DNA of 12,293 bases from Chloroflexota bacterium. Lineage in GTDB: Bacteria; Chloroflexota; Dehalococcoidia; SZUA-161. A program made the translations under genes and the position numbers. Below the pieces are notes generated by a model. That model made no database searches, was not told the origin of the DNA, and worked only from the letters and a program-made list of their open reading frames with translations. The stretch covers positions 1-12,293 of the forward strand of contig VGNW01000054.1 of the NCBI GenBank assembly GCA_016865955.1. Direction: 5' to 3'. Below, piece after piece: positions 1-7,285 of the stretch; the stretch's first letter is position 1; each line of letters begins with the position of its first letter.

Positions 1-989
1 GCGCCGATACAGAACATTGTAGTCCTTAATACCGCTATTATCTCGTTGACACTTTCAAGCACAGACTCTGTTGAGATGTTTGCTGCTCTTAGCAGAGGCG
101 CAGCAATGCCGGCAGCATCAGCCCCTAAAGCTACAGCCTTGGCCACATCTATGCCGGTGCGCAGACCGCCGCTGGCAATCAGCGTAATATCGGGAGCAGC
201 GCGACGAACCATCCGTAGAGATTCAACAGTTGGTATACCCCATGAGGCAAAGTTCTTTGCCAACCTGCTGTGATTATCGCTGCGAGCCCGGTGCCTTTCC
301 ACTTCTCCCCATGAGGTGCCGCCAGCCCCTGCTACGTCCAGCCCTGCTACACCGATGTCGACCAGATTACGGGCGACTGTCTCCGAAATCCCCCACCCCA
401 CCTCTTTGGCGACCACAGGCACGGGAAGGCGCCGGCAGATTAGTTCAATCTTGCGCAACAGTCCGCTGAAGTCTGTCTGCCCCTCGGGCTGTAAGGCTTC
501 CTGCAATGGATTAAGGTGCAATATCAAAGCATCAGCTTCTATCATCTCCACGGCTCGCCGGCATTCCTTAATTCCGTATCCATAGTTCAGTTGGACTGCG
601 CCGAGATTGGCGAAAAGGAGGATATCCGGAGCCACATTTCTGACCCGAAAGGTATCTGCCACACCCGGGTTTTCTATGGCGGTTCTTTGCGACCCGACCC
701 CCATAGCTATACCCAGTTTCTGTGCAGCTCGGGCAAGGTTGCGGTTGATGCGCTGTGCCTGCTTGACGCCCCCCGTCATGGGCGAAAGGAGCAGGGGAGC
801 CCTCAGGGTCTTGCCGAAGAGGGAGGCGGAGAGGTCGATGCTTCCGGCATCGACCTCAGGTAATGCCTGATGGATGAAGCGGAAATTTTCCAGACCTGTG
901 GTTACTGACTCGAACTGAACATCTTTGGTAAGGTTGATGTGTAGATGCTCGTGCTTTCTCTTGCTGTTAGATTCTGTTTCTTTTCTCAT
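1..989 (-). CDS. fni: Type 2 isopentenyl-diphosphate delta-isomerase (FMN-dependent), C-terminus cut by window edge
   Basis: This enzyme interconverts isopentenyl and dimethylallyl diphosphate in the cytoplasm, using reduced FMN and Mg2+. My reading of the reverse strand gives 329 codons from ATG at 989 before the window ends; the family is usually about 340-360 residues, so only a short tail is missing. Family signatures are visible: N-terminal RKHEHL (about residues 11-16), SPMTGG (69-74), GVGSQR (97-102), the HLNPLQEALQPEG catalytic stretch (158-170, with the expected Gln163 and Mg-binding Glu164), KEVGWG (195-200), GAGGTSW (221-227) and the phosphate-binding ASGGLRTG (272-279). There is no convincing SD directly before the ATG, but a strong promoter lies about 70 bp upstream. 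It is not physically part of the long operon to the right, but its product (DMAPP/IPP) is what prenyltransferases use, so a metabolic link is plausible. Identity is secure. Confidence 0.95.
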   Translation of the reverse strand, partial: MRKETESNSKRKHEHLHINLTKDVQFESVTTGLENFRFIHQALPEVDAGSIDLSASLFGKTLRAPLLLSPMTGGVKQAQRINRNLARAAQKLGIAMGVGSQRTAIENPGVADTFRVRNVAPDILLFANLGAVQLNYGYGIKECRRAVEMIEADALILHLNPLQEALQPEGQTDFSGLLRKIELICRRLPVPVVAKEVGWGISETVARNLVDIGVAGLDVAGAGGTSWGEVERHRARSDNHSRLAKNFASWGIPTVESLRMVRRAAPDITLIASGGLRTGIDVAKAVALGADAAGIAAPLLRAANISTESVLESVNEIIAVLRTTMFCIG

Positions 990-1036
990 TAAAATCGTTC
1001 TAATCGCAACTATTGTAAAAGGATACTGCGACTAAA

Positions 1037-1065
1037 TTGACAATGCGGTGGGGATTGCATAATAC
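1037..1065 (+). promoter_or_regulatory. Possible opposing promoter sharing the -10 region of the isomerase promoter
   Basis: On the plus strand TTGACA (1037-1042) is followed after 17 bp by TAATAC (1060-1065), overlapping the minus-strand -10 box. It would transcribe rightward, antisense to the small membrane-protein gene at 1132-1446; no plus-strand gene starts until 1652. The sequence match is good but its use is uncertain. Confidence 0.35.
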
Positions 1066-1088
1066 ACGGATTTCGATTAATCTGTCAA
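1059..1088 (-). promoter_or_regulatory. Sigma-70-type promoter for the isopentenyl-diphosphate isomerase gene
   Basis: On the minus strand a perfect TTGACA (complement of 1083-1088) is followed after 18 bp by TATTAT (complement of 1059-1064). Transcription would start near 1052, giving a leader of about 63 nt before the ATG at 989. Seen directly; activity is inferred. Confidence 0.7.
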
Positions 1089-1131
1089 GAATATTTTCGG
1101 GAAACGGAGAAATGCGTACCGCTATCGCTGG

Positions 1132-1446
1132 CTAGCGCCGCCGCCAATCATCGGGGATGAAAAGGGTCGACGCACCCAGCCAAATCAAAAATACTCCGTC
1201 GAGAGTCCAGAGTACCGCAATAGCTTGCATAAAAGGCACAGAGCGTGCCCACTCTCCAGCCAGAGTTCTTCCTGCTATAAGTTCAGTGTCCCACATCTCA
1301 GTTAAGATTTCCCCAACCATAGGATAACTGAGAAGGTCGCTTTCAATCTGCTTGAAAACGCCGGAAGCGACAAGGGTGACAAACAATCCCGAGAGGAAAA
1401 AGAAAATCCCGATAGACAAAACTATCCAGGCAGATAACCGTGTCAC
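1132..1446 (-). CDS. Small two-helix membrane protein, function unknown
   Basis: A 104-residue protein I do not recognise. It starts at GTG (1444-1446), preceded by AAAGGA about 9 nt upstream. Two hydrophobic segments are visible: residues about 5-31, rich in Ile/Phe/Leu, and about 72-97, with an amphipathic acidic linker between them (about 32-70). The C-terminus is short and basic (DDWRRR), which suggests a cytoplasmic end. No signal-peptidase site or enzymatic motif is seen. An extended -10 promoter (TGTTATACT, complement of 1544-1552) with a -35-like TTGTTC lies upstream, divergent from the plus-strand gene at 1652. The hydrophobic pattern and ribosome-binding site make it a probable real gene, but it has no assignable role. 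Confidence 0.65.
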   Translation of the reverse strand: MTRLSAWIVLSIGIFFFLSGLFVTLVASGVFKQIESDLLSYPMVGEILTEMWDTELIAGRTLAGEWARSVPFMQAIAVLWTLDGVFLIWLGASTLFIPDDWRRR

Positions 1447-1485
1447 CCCTTACCATCCTTTGAAGAGGTTTGCTGAACCAAGAGT

Positions 1486-1503
1486 TGAAATGTTACGATT
1501 TCA
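1486..1503. repeat. Inverted repeat TGAAAT-N6-ATTTCA
   Basis: Six-base arms (1486-1491 and 1498-1503) are perfectly complementary across a 6-nt spacer. The element lies in the presumed leader of the minus-strand small gene. It uses the same GAAAT/ATTTC half-site as the palindrome at 1575-1589, so it could be a second binding site for the same regulator. Function is inferred. Confidence 0.4.
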
Positions 1504-1543
1504 TGGACCTGGAGTCTATTAGCAATTTTATCACATTTACGCC

Positions 1544-1572
1544 AGTATAACAGATGTTTTCTCTGTGAACAA
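1544..1572 (-). promoter_or_regulatory. Extended -10 promoter for the small membrane-protein gene at 1132-1446
   Basis: On the minus strand, TTGTTC (complement of 1567-1572) is followed after 17 bp by TATACT (complement of 1544-1549), with the TG of an extended -10 element one base upstream. The predicted start is near 1537, giving a leader of roughly 90 nt. The -35 is weak (three of six consensus bases). Confidence 0.5.
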
Positions 1573-1574
1573 GA

Positions 1575-1589
1575 CATTTCACCGAAATG
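1575..1589. promoter_or_regulatory. Palindromic operator candidate between two divergent promoters
   Basis: The perfect inverted repeat CATTTC-ACC-GAAATG lies between the -35 boxes of the leftward promoter (1567-1572) and the rightward promoter (1594-1599). A further GAAATG half-site sits at 1607-1612, inside the rightward spacer. The position fits a shared regulator of both small membrane-protein genes; the regulator is not in the window. Confidence 0.5.
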
Positions 1590-1593
1590 GTTC

Positions 1594-1621
1594 TTGACAA
1601 AAGGATGAAATGTAATATAGA
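1594..1621 (+). promoter_or_regulatory. Promoter for the small membrane-protein gene at 1652
   Basis: A perfect TTGACA (1594-1599) is followed after 16 bp by TATAGA (1616-1621). The expected start near 1628 gives a leader of about 24 nt containing the SD GAGGAGG at 1638-1644. Confidence 0.6.
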
Positions 1622-1651
1622 TTAGTCACAACTTTTTGAGGAGGTGTGAAG

Positions 1652-1933
1652 ATGAGAATTCCAGGGCCGAAGGCTATCGCTTTCATGGTGCTGAGGGGAT
1701 TCGGGCAGTTCTTCCTGGTCACGGGTATGGTGGGCATAACGTTTGTCATCGGGCCTCTGAACCACATCATCGGTAAATGGCAGTTAGACCTGACTGCTGA
1801 CAGCAAGGGAATCACTTTTCTAGTGTGCCTGGGTTTCTGTGTCTTGGGAGGCGCTCTGGACTTTTTTGCCAATGAAGCGCTCAAGGCTATTGATGAGAAG
1901 AAACTCCTGGAGTCATTGGCAGCTAAAAAATAG
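1652..1933 (+). CDS. Small two-helix membrane protein, function unknown
   Basis: A 93-residue protein with no family I recognise. I chose ATG at 1652 because GAGGAGG (1638-1644) lies 7 nt upstream; the in-frame GTG at 1646 sits almost on top of that SD. Two membrane segments are visible, about residues 7-34 and 54-76, the second containing two cysteines (VCLGFCVLGG). Between them is a polar loop (KWQLDLTADSKG), and the tail is charged and helical with many Lys and Glu, ending in AAKK. A strong promoter precedes it, divergent from the other small membrane gene, and a shared palindrome suggests common control. It converges with the long operon on its right, with only 46 bp between the two stop codons. 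Real-gene confidence is good because the promoter, SD and hydrophobic pattern agree; function is unknown. Confidence 0.75.
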   Translation: MRIPGPKAIAFMVLRGFGQFFLVTGMVGITFVIGPLNHIIGKWQLDLTADSKGITFLVCLGFCVLGGALDFFANEALKAIDEKKLLESLAAKK

Positions 1934-1955
1934 TCTCGGGACGACATGTTCATTT

Positions 1956-1997
1956 AAAAAAACGACTCGGAAATTTGTTTTAGCCCCGATTAGAGTC
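1956..1997 (-). terminator. Possible intrinsic terminator at the end of the long operon
   Basis: Read leftward, GACT...CGG can pair with CCG-AGTC (stem halves 1986-1997 and 1964-1970, with a bulge and a loop of about 15 nt), followed after one G by seven consecutive T (complement of 1956-1962). The hairpin overlaps the last codons of the cysteine-rich membrane protein gene. The stem is short, so this is tentative. Confidence 0.35.
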
Positions 1998-2522
1998 CTT
2001 TTCGGCGGTGGATTGTGCCATAAGCTCTTTTTTTGCCTCTTTACTTACGAAATTGAAGGGGCAGTCGAAATACAGGCATCGGGGACACTCATACTTGGCA
2101 TAGGTCCAGACGAAGTTCACAATCGACCACAGATAAAGAACCAGAAGCAGGGGGTCTTGTATCAACCAGTAGAAAGGGAATGCAAAGCCACGGGCGAATA
2201 GAAAATACAGGATAAACTTCTCGTAAGTCTTTATTCTACCGGGCTTGGGCTTGAAGTATTTAGTAGGGCCCCAGTGAGACTTGCAGTGAACCGTTCTTCC
2301 CGGCAACTGGTTGTAATAAGGGCAGTGCCGGCAGAGAAATCCCACCTCGGCGAACATGAAGGGCACCATCGCAGAAATGTAAATCCCCATCCAGAGCCAT
2401 GAATCGCGGGCTATGGCGACACAGGCTATGACCTCCGGCACCAGACTTATACACCAGAAGAAAAGGAAGTCGGAGAATACGTAATCAGTCCGCAATGGGA
2501 TCTTTTTGTTACATCCTTCCAT
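1980..2522 (-). CDS. Four-helix membrane protein with two cysteine clusters, unknown function
   Basis: A 180-residue protein, the last gene of the operon. ATG at 2522 has AGGAGG five nt upstream. Hydrophobic segments are at about residues 17-38, 43-63, 103-121 and 124-142. Two cysteine clusters sit at the membrane edges: C64-x2-C67 with H66 and then H79-C80 in the loop after helix 2, and C146-x2-C149-x4-C154 after helix 4. The motifs CRHCPYY and CPRCLYFDCPF look related to each other. If helices 2 and 4 end on the same side, which even spacing predicts, both clusters would face the same compartment and could jointly hold a metal or Fe-S cluster, or act as a thiol redox pair. It lies 37 bp after UbiA-like 1, so an electron-transfer or accessory role for the membrane enzymes is conceivable. 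I cannot assign a family. Confidence 0.85.
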   Translation of the reverse strand: MEGCNKKIPLRTDYVFSDFLFFWCISLVPEVIACVAIARDSWLWMGIYISAMVPFMFAEVGFLCRHCPYYNQLPGRTVHCKSHWGPTKYFKPKPGRIKTYEKFILYFLFARGFAFPFYWLIQDPLLLVLYLWSIVNFVWTYAKYECPRCLYFDCPFNFVSKEAKKELMAQSTAEKDSNRG

Positions 2523-2559
2523 CTCGCCTCCTATCGGGAGTGTGAAACGTCCTTAAAGT

Positions 2560-3591
2560 CTATAGCTCTTGCCAGGGTGACATGACGGCTTTTAACTCAA
2601 AGCGGTGAACTGTCCTGAGAAGGAACGCGAATACGATGAGGAAAACGATGCAGGCTAGAACTGCGAAACCCCACGGGATAAGCGTTGCAAGCGCGGCGGC
2701 GAAGAAGCACAGGATTATGAGCGCCCAGGATATGGTCATGAGCATAACCCCTTTCTGCACGTTTTCAATCGGTTTCTTTACTCTTATGACAATCGACAAA
2801 ACCGTGAACGGCAGCGACAGGGCAAGCAGGGCAATAGAAAAATCTGTGCCGAATATCCCCAGATGCCAGAATACAGGAACAAGGCAAAACGCCCCCAGCG
2901 TAGCGATAGCCTCTAATGCCAATGCCGTTTTGACCTTCATGCCCAGGTCGATGTTTTTAAGGTTATAGACGCTGCTGCCCTGTTCCAGTTGAATTATTCC
3001 GTCTCTCAAAGCATGGTATGTTTTCCTGAACTTGTGAGTTATGCCGTATCCGAAGCTGTGAAGGAAGAAGAAGCCGGTAAAAGCTATTATAAAATCGTTA
3101 AGCGGTGCGACAACCAGCCATCCGGATATGGGTAATGGTATGGACACAAGAGCGATGAAAACAGGACCGGCGAGCGTTTGTTTGAATTTGAAAGGGCGCA
3201 GAGAATATGCTATGCCGGCGAACCAGTATGCCAGTATAACTATCATCAGAGGGTAGTTCACAGTTACGATTGACAGGGCAAGCACCAGCGCAGCGATTAT
3301 TATATTCTCTGCAATAAACGCATTTTTAGCTATTGCTACCTGTAGTTCTCCCGTAACAAGAGGATTGCTGGTGAAATACACCTTGTCCTCACTTCGGTCA
3401 ACATAGCTGTTGGCAAACTCTGTGATAGCCTGGATAAGCATTATTGTCACGGCGAAAAGGGCGATATTGTTCCATTCCGGCTGACTGCCGTTGAGTCCGA
3501 AGATAATTGCGCCTACCCATGCAGGGGATGCTCCCCAGACCAGGGGAGGCATGTTCGCTTTCCAAATCGCAGTTAGAGACCTTTTATTCAT
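2560..3591 (-). CDS. UbiA-family prenyltransferase-like membrane protein 1
   Basis: A 343-residue polytopic protein with roughly eight or nine hydrophobic helices. UbiA enzymes transfer a prenyl group from a diphosphate to an aromatic or polar acceptor inside the membrane. The first Mg-diphosphate motif is present as N61-S-Y-V-D65-R-S-E-D69, followed by NPLVTGEL where typical members have RPIPSGRI. The YSLRPFKFK segment (129-137) resembles the family's YSxPPxxLK. The usual second Asp motif (about RDIxxDxxxG) is replaced by FRKTYHALRDGII (188-200), so catalysis may differ. The ATG lies three bases after the stop of UbiA-like 2 with no SD, implying translational coupling. It is similar along its whole length to the other two UbiA genes here, a tandem duplication with UbiA-like 2. 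It could alternatively be a UbiA-type terpene cyclase or a non-catalytic subunit. Confidence 0.85.
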   Translation of the reverse strand: MNKRSLTAIWKANMPPLVWGASPAWVGAIIFGLNGSQPEWNNIALFAVTIMLIQAITEFANSYVDRSEDKVYFTSNPLVTGELQVAIAKNAFIAENIIIAALVLALSIVTVNYPLMIVILAYWFAGIAYSLRPFKFKQTLAGPVFIALVSIPLPISGWLVVAPLNDFIIAFTGFFFLHSFGYGITHKFRKTYHALRDGIIQLEQGSSVYNLKNIDLGMKVKTALALEAIATLGAFCLVPVFWHLGIFGTDFSIALLALSLPFTVLSIVIRVKKPIENVQKGVMLMTISWALIILCFFAAALATLIPWGFAVLACIVFLIVFAFLLRTVHRFELKAVMSPWQEL

Positions 3592-3594
3592 TGT

Positions 3595-4620
3595 TTATGT
3601 GGCTTGCCGAACAGGCCCGAAGGGACGAATCTGTTTGCACAGTAACCCGAATCCTATCAGGAAACCGATACTGACGATAGTAGCATAGCCCCAATGCCAG
3701 TGAAGAACACTTACAAGTGCCACGGAAAAGAAAGAAAGCGTTGCCAGCAGGGCAGCCACACCGGCAAGTTCTACACATCTTTGAGCATTCCCAATACGGC
3801 TCTTCATCCGAAACGCTACAGTTAAGAGAGTAAACGGTAAAGACAGTCCCAGCAAGGCGATTGACAGCACCACGGGAAATATGTCTAGATGCCAGAAAAT
3901 ACCTACCAGGACAAATGCTGTTAAGCCTGAGATAGCCTCCAGAGCCATTGCTGTCTTTAGTTTCACCCTGAGCCCGACTGTTTTGATGTTGCAGATATTA
4001 TTGCCGTTTTCAATCTTAATTAGACCATGAGTCAATGCTTCGGCGGTTTTTCTCAATTGACCCGTTGAAATATTTGCCCCGAAGGTCCCCACAAAAATGA
4101 ATGCTGCAAAGGCTATCATAAAAGAATTTAGCGAGCCTGCGAGAAGACAGGCAGCAATTGGTATCAGTGCGGTAGTGAGGGCAAAGGAAAACGGGCCTGC
4201 AATCGTTGCCTTGAATTTAAAGGGCGGCAGAGAATATGCCAGACCCGTCAGCCAGGCAACCGCCATCGCTATCATTAGGAAATAATTCAGCGTAATAAGC
4301 AACAAAGCCATCAGCAGTAACCCTGCTGCGATATTTTCCAATACGAGAGCTTTTCTGGCTATATCTTCTGTAAGTTCCCCGGTAACCAGGGGGTTGCTGG
4401 GCACATATATCCGGTCTTCGAATCTATCTATGTAGGTATTGGCAAGCTCAGCAACGGCTTGAATAATGATTACCGTTGCCAGAAAAAGGGCGAGAACTAC
4501 CCAATCAGGCGTTTTACCATTTAATGCCCAGATGAGGGACCCGACCCAGAAGGGCAGGCAAGCCCAAATCCATTGGGGGAGGTTAGCCTTAGTTAGTCCA
4601 ATGAGAGTTTTCTTGCTCAT
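3595..4620 (-). CDS. UbiA-family prenyltransferase-like membrane protein 2
   Basis: A 341-residue multi-helix membrane protein, full length compared with its two paralogs in this window. The first Asp motif reads N61-T-Y-I-D65-R-F-E-D69, followed by SNPLVTGEL. The family-like segment AYSLPPFKFK has the more canonical PP. The region of the second Asp motif reads QLRKTAEALTHGLI and has no aspartate at all, less than in paralogs 1 and 3. Its N-terminus (MSKKTLIGLTKANLP) aligns without gaps to the others. It starts 56 bp after the beta-helix protein gene, with only a weak purine stretch as SD, and is followed after three bases by UbiA-like 1. Prenyl transfer is the family expectation; the actual substrate and activity are unknown. 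Confidence 0.85.
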   Translation of the reverse strand: MSKKTLIGLTKANLPQWIWACLPFWVGSLIWALNGKTPDWVVLALFLATVIIIQAVAELANTYIDRFEDRIYVPSNPLVTGELTEDIARKALVLENIAAGLLLMALLLITLNYFLMIAMAVAWLTGLAYSLPPFKFKATIAGPFSFALTTALIPIAACLLAGSLNSFMIAFAAFIFVGTFGANISTGQLRKTAEALTHGLIKIENGNNICNIKTVGLRVKLKTAMALEAISGLTAFVLVGIFWHLDIFPVVLSIALLGLSLPFTLLTVAFRMKSRIGNAQRCVELAGVAALLATLSFFSVALVSVLHWHWGYATIVSIGFLIGFGLLCKQIRPFGPVRQAT

Positions 4621-4676
4621 GCCGGTTATTCTCGATTCACTTTTTGACAGCAGGCAATTTTCAGCAAATAATTGGC

Positions 4677-5870
4677 TTAGGGATAGTCAATTTTTCTGTG
4701 GCCGGGAGAAGCGCCATCGGGATAAAAGGTGCGTATTATTCGCTTCTCGTCGGGTGTTAAATGAAGTTTGTTGGGGATGCTTCTCCCCGGAGCAACAACG
4801 CAGCCAGCTCCGAGGTAGACGCCATGCCCCAGGCACGAGCCGAGTCCGTGGATATTTGTGTTTATCGGATTGCCGTCTTTTTTGACTGAAACATGTTTAC
4901 CGTCGAAACGGTAATCTGCAAGGCTGACCCCTTCAGCAACAAATGTGTTTCTGCCCAGAACGCTTATGTAAATAACGCTGGCGGAGGAGGCAGCACCTGG
5001 ATACAGCACAGCACCTAACAGCCCGCTTCCGGAATCGAGGGCACATCCTTCGCCAACGGCTGAACACTCAATATTTACATTGCTTCCGATATTAGTTCCG
5101 TCTCCAATCACAGACAATCTGATAACCGTTCCGGCACCGATAGTAACATTGTCACCGATAGTGCAGCCTTCTATATATGCTGTGGGATGGATATTGCACT
5201 TTTTGCCGATTTTATTAGTTTTACGAAGTAATTTCCATTGGTTCAAGGAACGCGCCCTCAACACAAGGCATAGCTTCTTCAGTATACAGGCATTCTTTAT
5301 ACTGGCTACCTTTGACAGCAGGGCATTCATGTTGGCTGCCCACACGTTAGCCCAGTGGTCTATCTGAATGATTGCGGAGTCTGTCATGGGGATGTCGTAC
5401 TTCTCACCGCCGGTCATATGCAAAGGCACCGGAAAGCGCCAGTAATATTGTTCCGGATTCATTATTATGTTCACGGAGTCGTTGCGGAATTTCTGGGACG
5501 GCACATAGCATAAGCCGTATTCGATTGTTTTGTCATCCGATAGTCTATTTACATCCTGGGTAGCAACCACGCTGTGTTTAGTAAAGGGGCCGTGTTTTAG
5601 AGCGCAGATGGTACGACATCTTCTAATTCGCGATTTTTCGATGAATTCCTTGAGGAATTTCCTGGTGACAAACAGACTGTCCACTAAGGTTATATATTCA
5701 TGAGGGTCGTTAATCAAATCGGGGCTGGACACATTCTTCAAGTCCAAATCCAGCTTTCGCAGAACATCCTCCTGTATTTTACCCAGCTTCACATTGGCAA
5801 TCAGACAATCATGTGGATGGTCGCCAAGAGGCTCTATTTTTTTGGTGCTTTCGATTATGTATGCTTTCAT
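4677..5870 (-). CDS. Left-handed beta-helix (hexapeptide repeat) protein with a distinct N-terminal domain; putative acyl- or nucleotidyltransferase-like enzyme
   Basis: A 397-residue, probably cytosolic protein. From about residue 221 to 280, and again about 300-365, it shows hexapeptide repeats of the left-handed beta-helix fold (IGKKCN IHPTAY IEGCTIGDN VTIGAG type), as in GlmU, LpxA and related acyltransferases. The first 215 residues form a separate domain I cannot place. It starts MKAYIIESTKKIEPLGDHP, includes CALKHGPFTKHS (89-100), and contains the conserved-looking IQIDHWANVWAANMNALL (168-185). The layout resembles bifunctional GlmU-like proteins (nucleotidyltransferase plus beta-helix), but no G-x-G-T-R pyrophosphorylase loop is seen. 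The ATG overlaps the stop of the B12 radical SAM gene by four bases (ATGA), strong evidence of co-translation. Acyl transfer or scaffold roles are both possible. Confidence 0.75.
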   Translation of the reverse strand: MKAYIIESTKKIEPLGDHPHDCLIANVKLGKIQEDVLRKLDLDLKNVSSPDLINDPHEYITLVDSLFVTRKFLKEFIEKSRIRRCRTICALKHGPFTKHSVVATQDVNRLSDDKTIEYGLCYVPSQKFRNDSVNIIMNPEQYYWRFPVPLHMTGGEKYDIPMTDSAIIQIDHWANVWAANMNALLSKVASIKNACILKKLCLVLRARSLNQWKLLRKTNKIGKKCNIHPTAYIEGCTIGDNVTIGAGTVIRLSVIGDGTNIGSNVNIECSAVGEGCALDSGSGLLGAVLYPGAASSASVIYISVLGRNTFVAEGVSLADYRFDGKHVSVKKDGNPINTNIHGLGSCLGHGVYLGAGCVVAPGRSIPNKLHLTPDEKRIIRTFYPDGASPGHRKIDYP

Positions 5871-7285
5871 TGCCTCGTCTCGCTAAGTGGGATTTTATTT
5901 CTATTGTCTTCCGTTGACTGAGTGACGGTATATGCTGAATCGGAAGTTGACGGGCTATGGGAAAGACTGCCCCTTTTTGCCCATAGATTGCCGGCGGTGT
6001 GATTCCCCAGATATGCGATAGCGGCTCCGGGTAGGTTTTTGGCGATAATAGCGGAAATGAAGGCTCTTTTCAAGGCTGCTGTCCTGGAACTGAGGTTCCT
6101 GTGCATCCGGGCTACGCCTTCATCGAGTTCTTCTGGAGTCATGTTCCTGGGCTTGAATAGAACATGTGTGAAATCATAGTATTTCCAATCATCGGGATAG
6201 TCTGTAAACAGCAGCCTGCCTTCCTCTTTTAGCCTCTGGTACAGCCTGGTTCCGGGTAAAGGGTTCAATATGGATAGCTGAGTTGCATCTATCTTCGAAT
6301 CGAGAATGAATTCGGTTGTCCTGTCAAATACATCTTGCTTGTCGCCGTCGCTGCCCATTACAAATGAGCCCAGAATGCCGATGCCGTGGTCGTGTATCTT
6401 CTTAATGACATCTTTATAATTCCTGACCCCGACTCTCAAATTCCTGACCTTATGCATGCCCTGGAGGGATTCCTCGTTTACCGATTCGAATCCGATGAAC
6501 ACCCCCAGACAGCCGGCTTTCTTCGCGTATTTCAATACCTCGGGATTATTGGCGAAGTCGATTCCAACATAGCATCCCCATTGTTTCTTCAGACCTCTGT
6601 CTGACATGCCGCGAAAGAGCCGGATCGCCCTTTCCTCTGCCTGCTTTCCGTATCCCAGAATGTTGTCGTCGGAGAAAAAGAAATATTTAGTACTGAGTGT
6701 CTCCAGTTCGTCCAGCACCTGTTCTACCGGCCTCTGTCTGTATAGATGACCGTTGAAAGCTGTGACCGAGCAGAACTCGCAATCATTGGGGCAGCCGCGG
6801 GAGGTCTCCACAGATTGCAGTCTATACTTCCGGGAGTATAAGTCTCTTCTCGGCTTGACCTGATTATCCAGAGAGATGCGCTCTCCTTTATAGGATTTCT
6901 TCAATTCGCCTTGCTCAAAGTCGCGAATCAAGCCCGGCCAGACTGACTCTGCCTCGCCTATTACCACCGAATCGACAAACCGGATAGCTTCATCGTACAG
7001 CATCGAGACATGGACTCCGCCTATGACGGTTTTCGTGCCTTTTCGCCTGTATTCCTGGGAAATCTCGTATGCTCGGGAGACATTGCAGGTATAGGCGGTC
7101 AGTCCTACCAGGTCGGTGTCTTCGAAAGTTAGAGGCTCGATGTTCTCGTCGGCTATTTTCACCTCCCAATCGGGAGGCGTTAAGGCGGCGACATAGCCTA
7201 AGCCGGCGGCGGGCAAGCGCAGAACGCTCGCCAGATTCGGTTTGATGTGCTGGGCGGGATTAATTAACAGGAGTCTTTTTGTCAC
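5867..7285 (-). CDS. B12-binding-domain radical SAM enzyme
   Basis: Counted from the GTG at 7285 this is 472 residues. The first 125 or so form a cobalamin-binding-type Rossmann domain (VTKRLLLINPAQ at the start, VIGGVHVS at about 87-94, GEAESVWPGL at 110-119). It is followed by a radical SAM barrel with the canonical CX3CX2C at C165, C169 and C172 (SRGCPNDCEFCSV). Downstream elements such as FFFSDDNILG, VFIGFESVNEESL and LNPLPGTRLYQ are typical of class B radical SAM enzymes related to HpnJ/HpnP/BchE-like proteins, which methylate or rearrange unactivated carbons. I prefer GTG 7285 over ATG 7339: AGGAGA lies just upstream, and the extra 18 residues (MGICHRNTPGRQ...) are not domain-like. It overlaps the preceding gene by 26 bp. 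The last ~45 residues are a Ser/Thr-rich tail of unclear role. The substrate is unknown. Confidence 0.88.
   Translation of the reverse strand: MTKRLLLINPAQHIKPNLASVLRLPAAGLGYVAALTPPDWEVKIADENIEPLTFEDTDLVGLTAYTCNVSRAYEISQEYRRKGTKTVIGGVHVSMLYDEAIRFVDSVVIGEAESVWPGLIRDFEQGELKKSYKGERISLDNQVKPRRDLYSRKYRLQSVETSRGCPNDCEFCSVTAFNGHLYRQRPVEQVLDELETLSTKYFFFSDDNILGYGKQAEERAIRLFRGMSDRGLKKQWGCYVGIDFANNPEVLKYAKKAGCLGVFIGFESVNEESLQGMHKVRNLRVGVRNYKDVIKKIHDHGIGILGSFVMGSDGDKQDVFDRTTEFILDSKIDATQLSILNPLPGTRLYQRLKEEGRLLFTDYPDDWKYYDFTHVLFKPRNMTPEELDEGVARMHRNLSSRTAALKRAFISAIIAKNLPGAAIAYLGNHTAGNLWAKRGSLSHSPSTSDSAYTVTQSTEDNRNKIPLSETRQ

Noticed and set aside
46..870. Several plus-strand open frames over the isomerase gene
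   Set aside because: The minus-strand reading gives an unbroken type 2 isomerase with all signature motifs; the plus frames are shadows.
1120..1137. Hairpin CGCTA...TAGCG at the end of the small minus-strand gene
   Set aside because: Short stem with no following T-run, so not supported as a terminator.
1839..2201. 120-residue plus-strand open frame between the small membrane gene and the cysteine-rich protein
   Set aside because: It overlaps the end of the plus-strand gene out of frame and runs antisense into the cysteine-rich membrane protein; its translation has no family-like features.
4466..4885. 139-residue plus-strand open frame across the UbiA-like 2 / beta-helix gene junction
   Set aside because: Antisense to two well-supported genes, with low-complexity Arg/Ser-rich translation and no promoter or SD.
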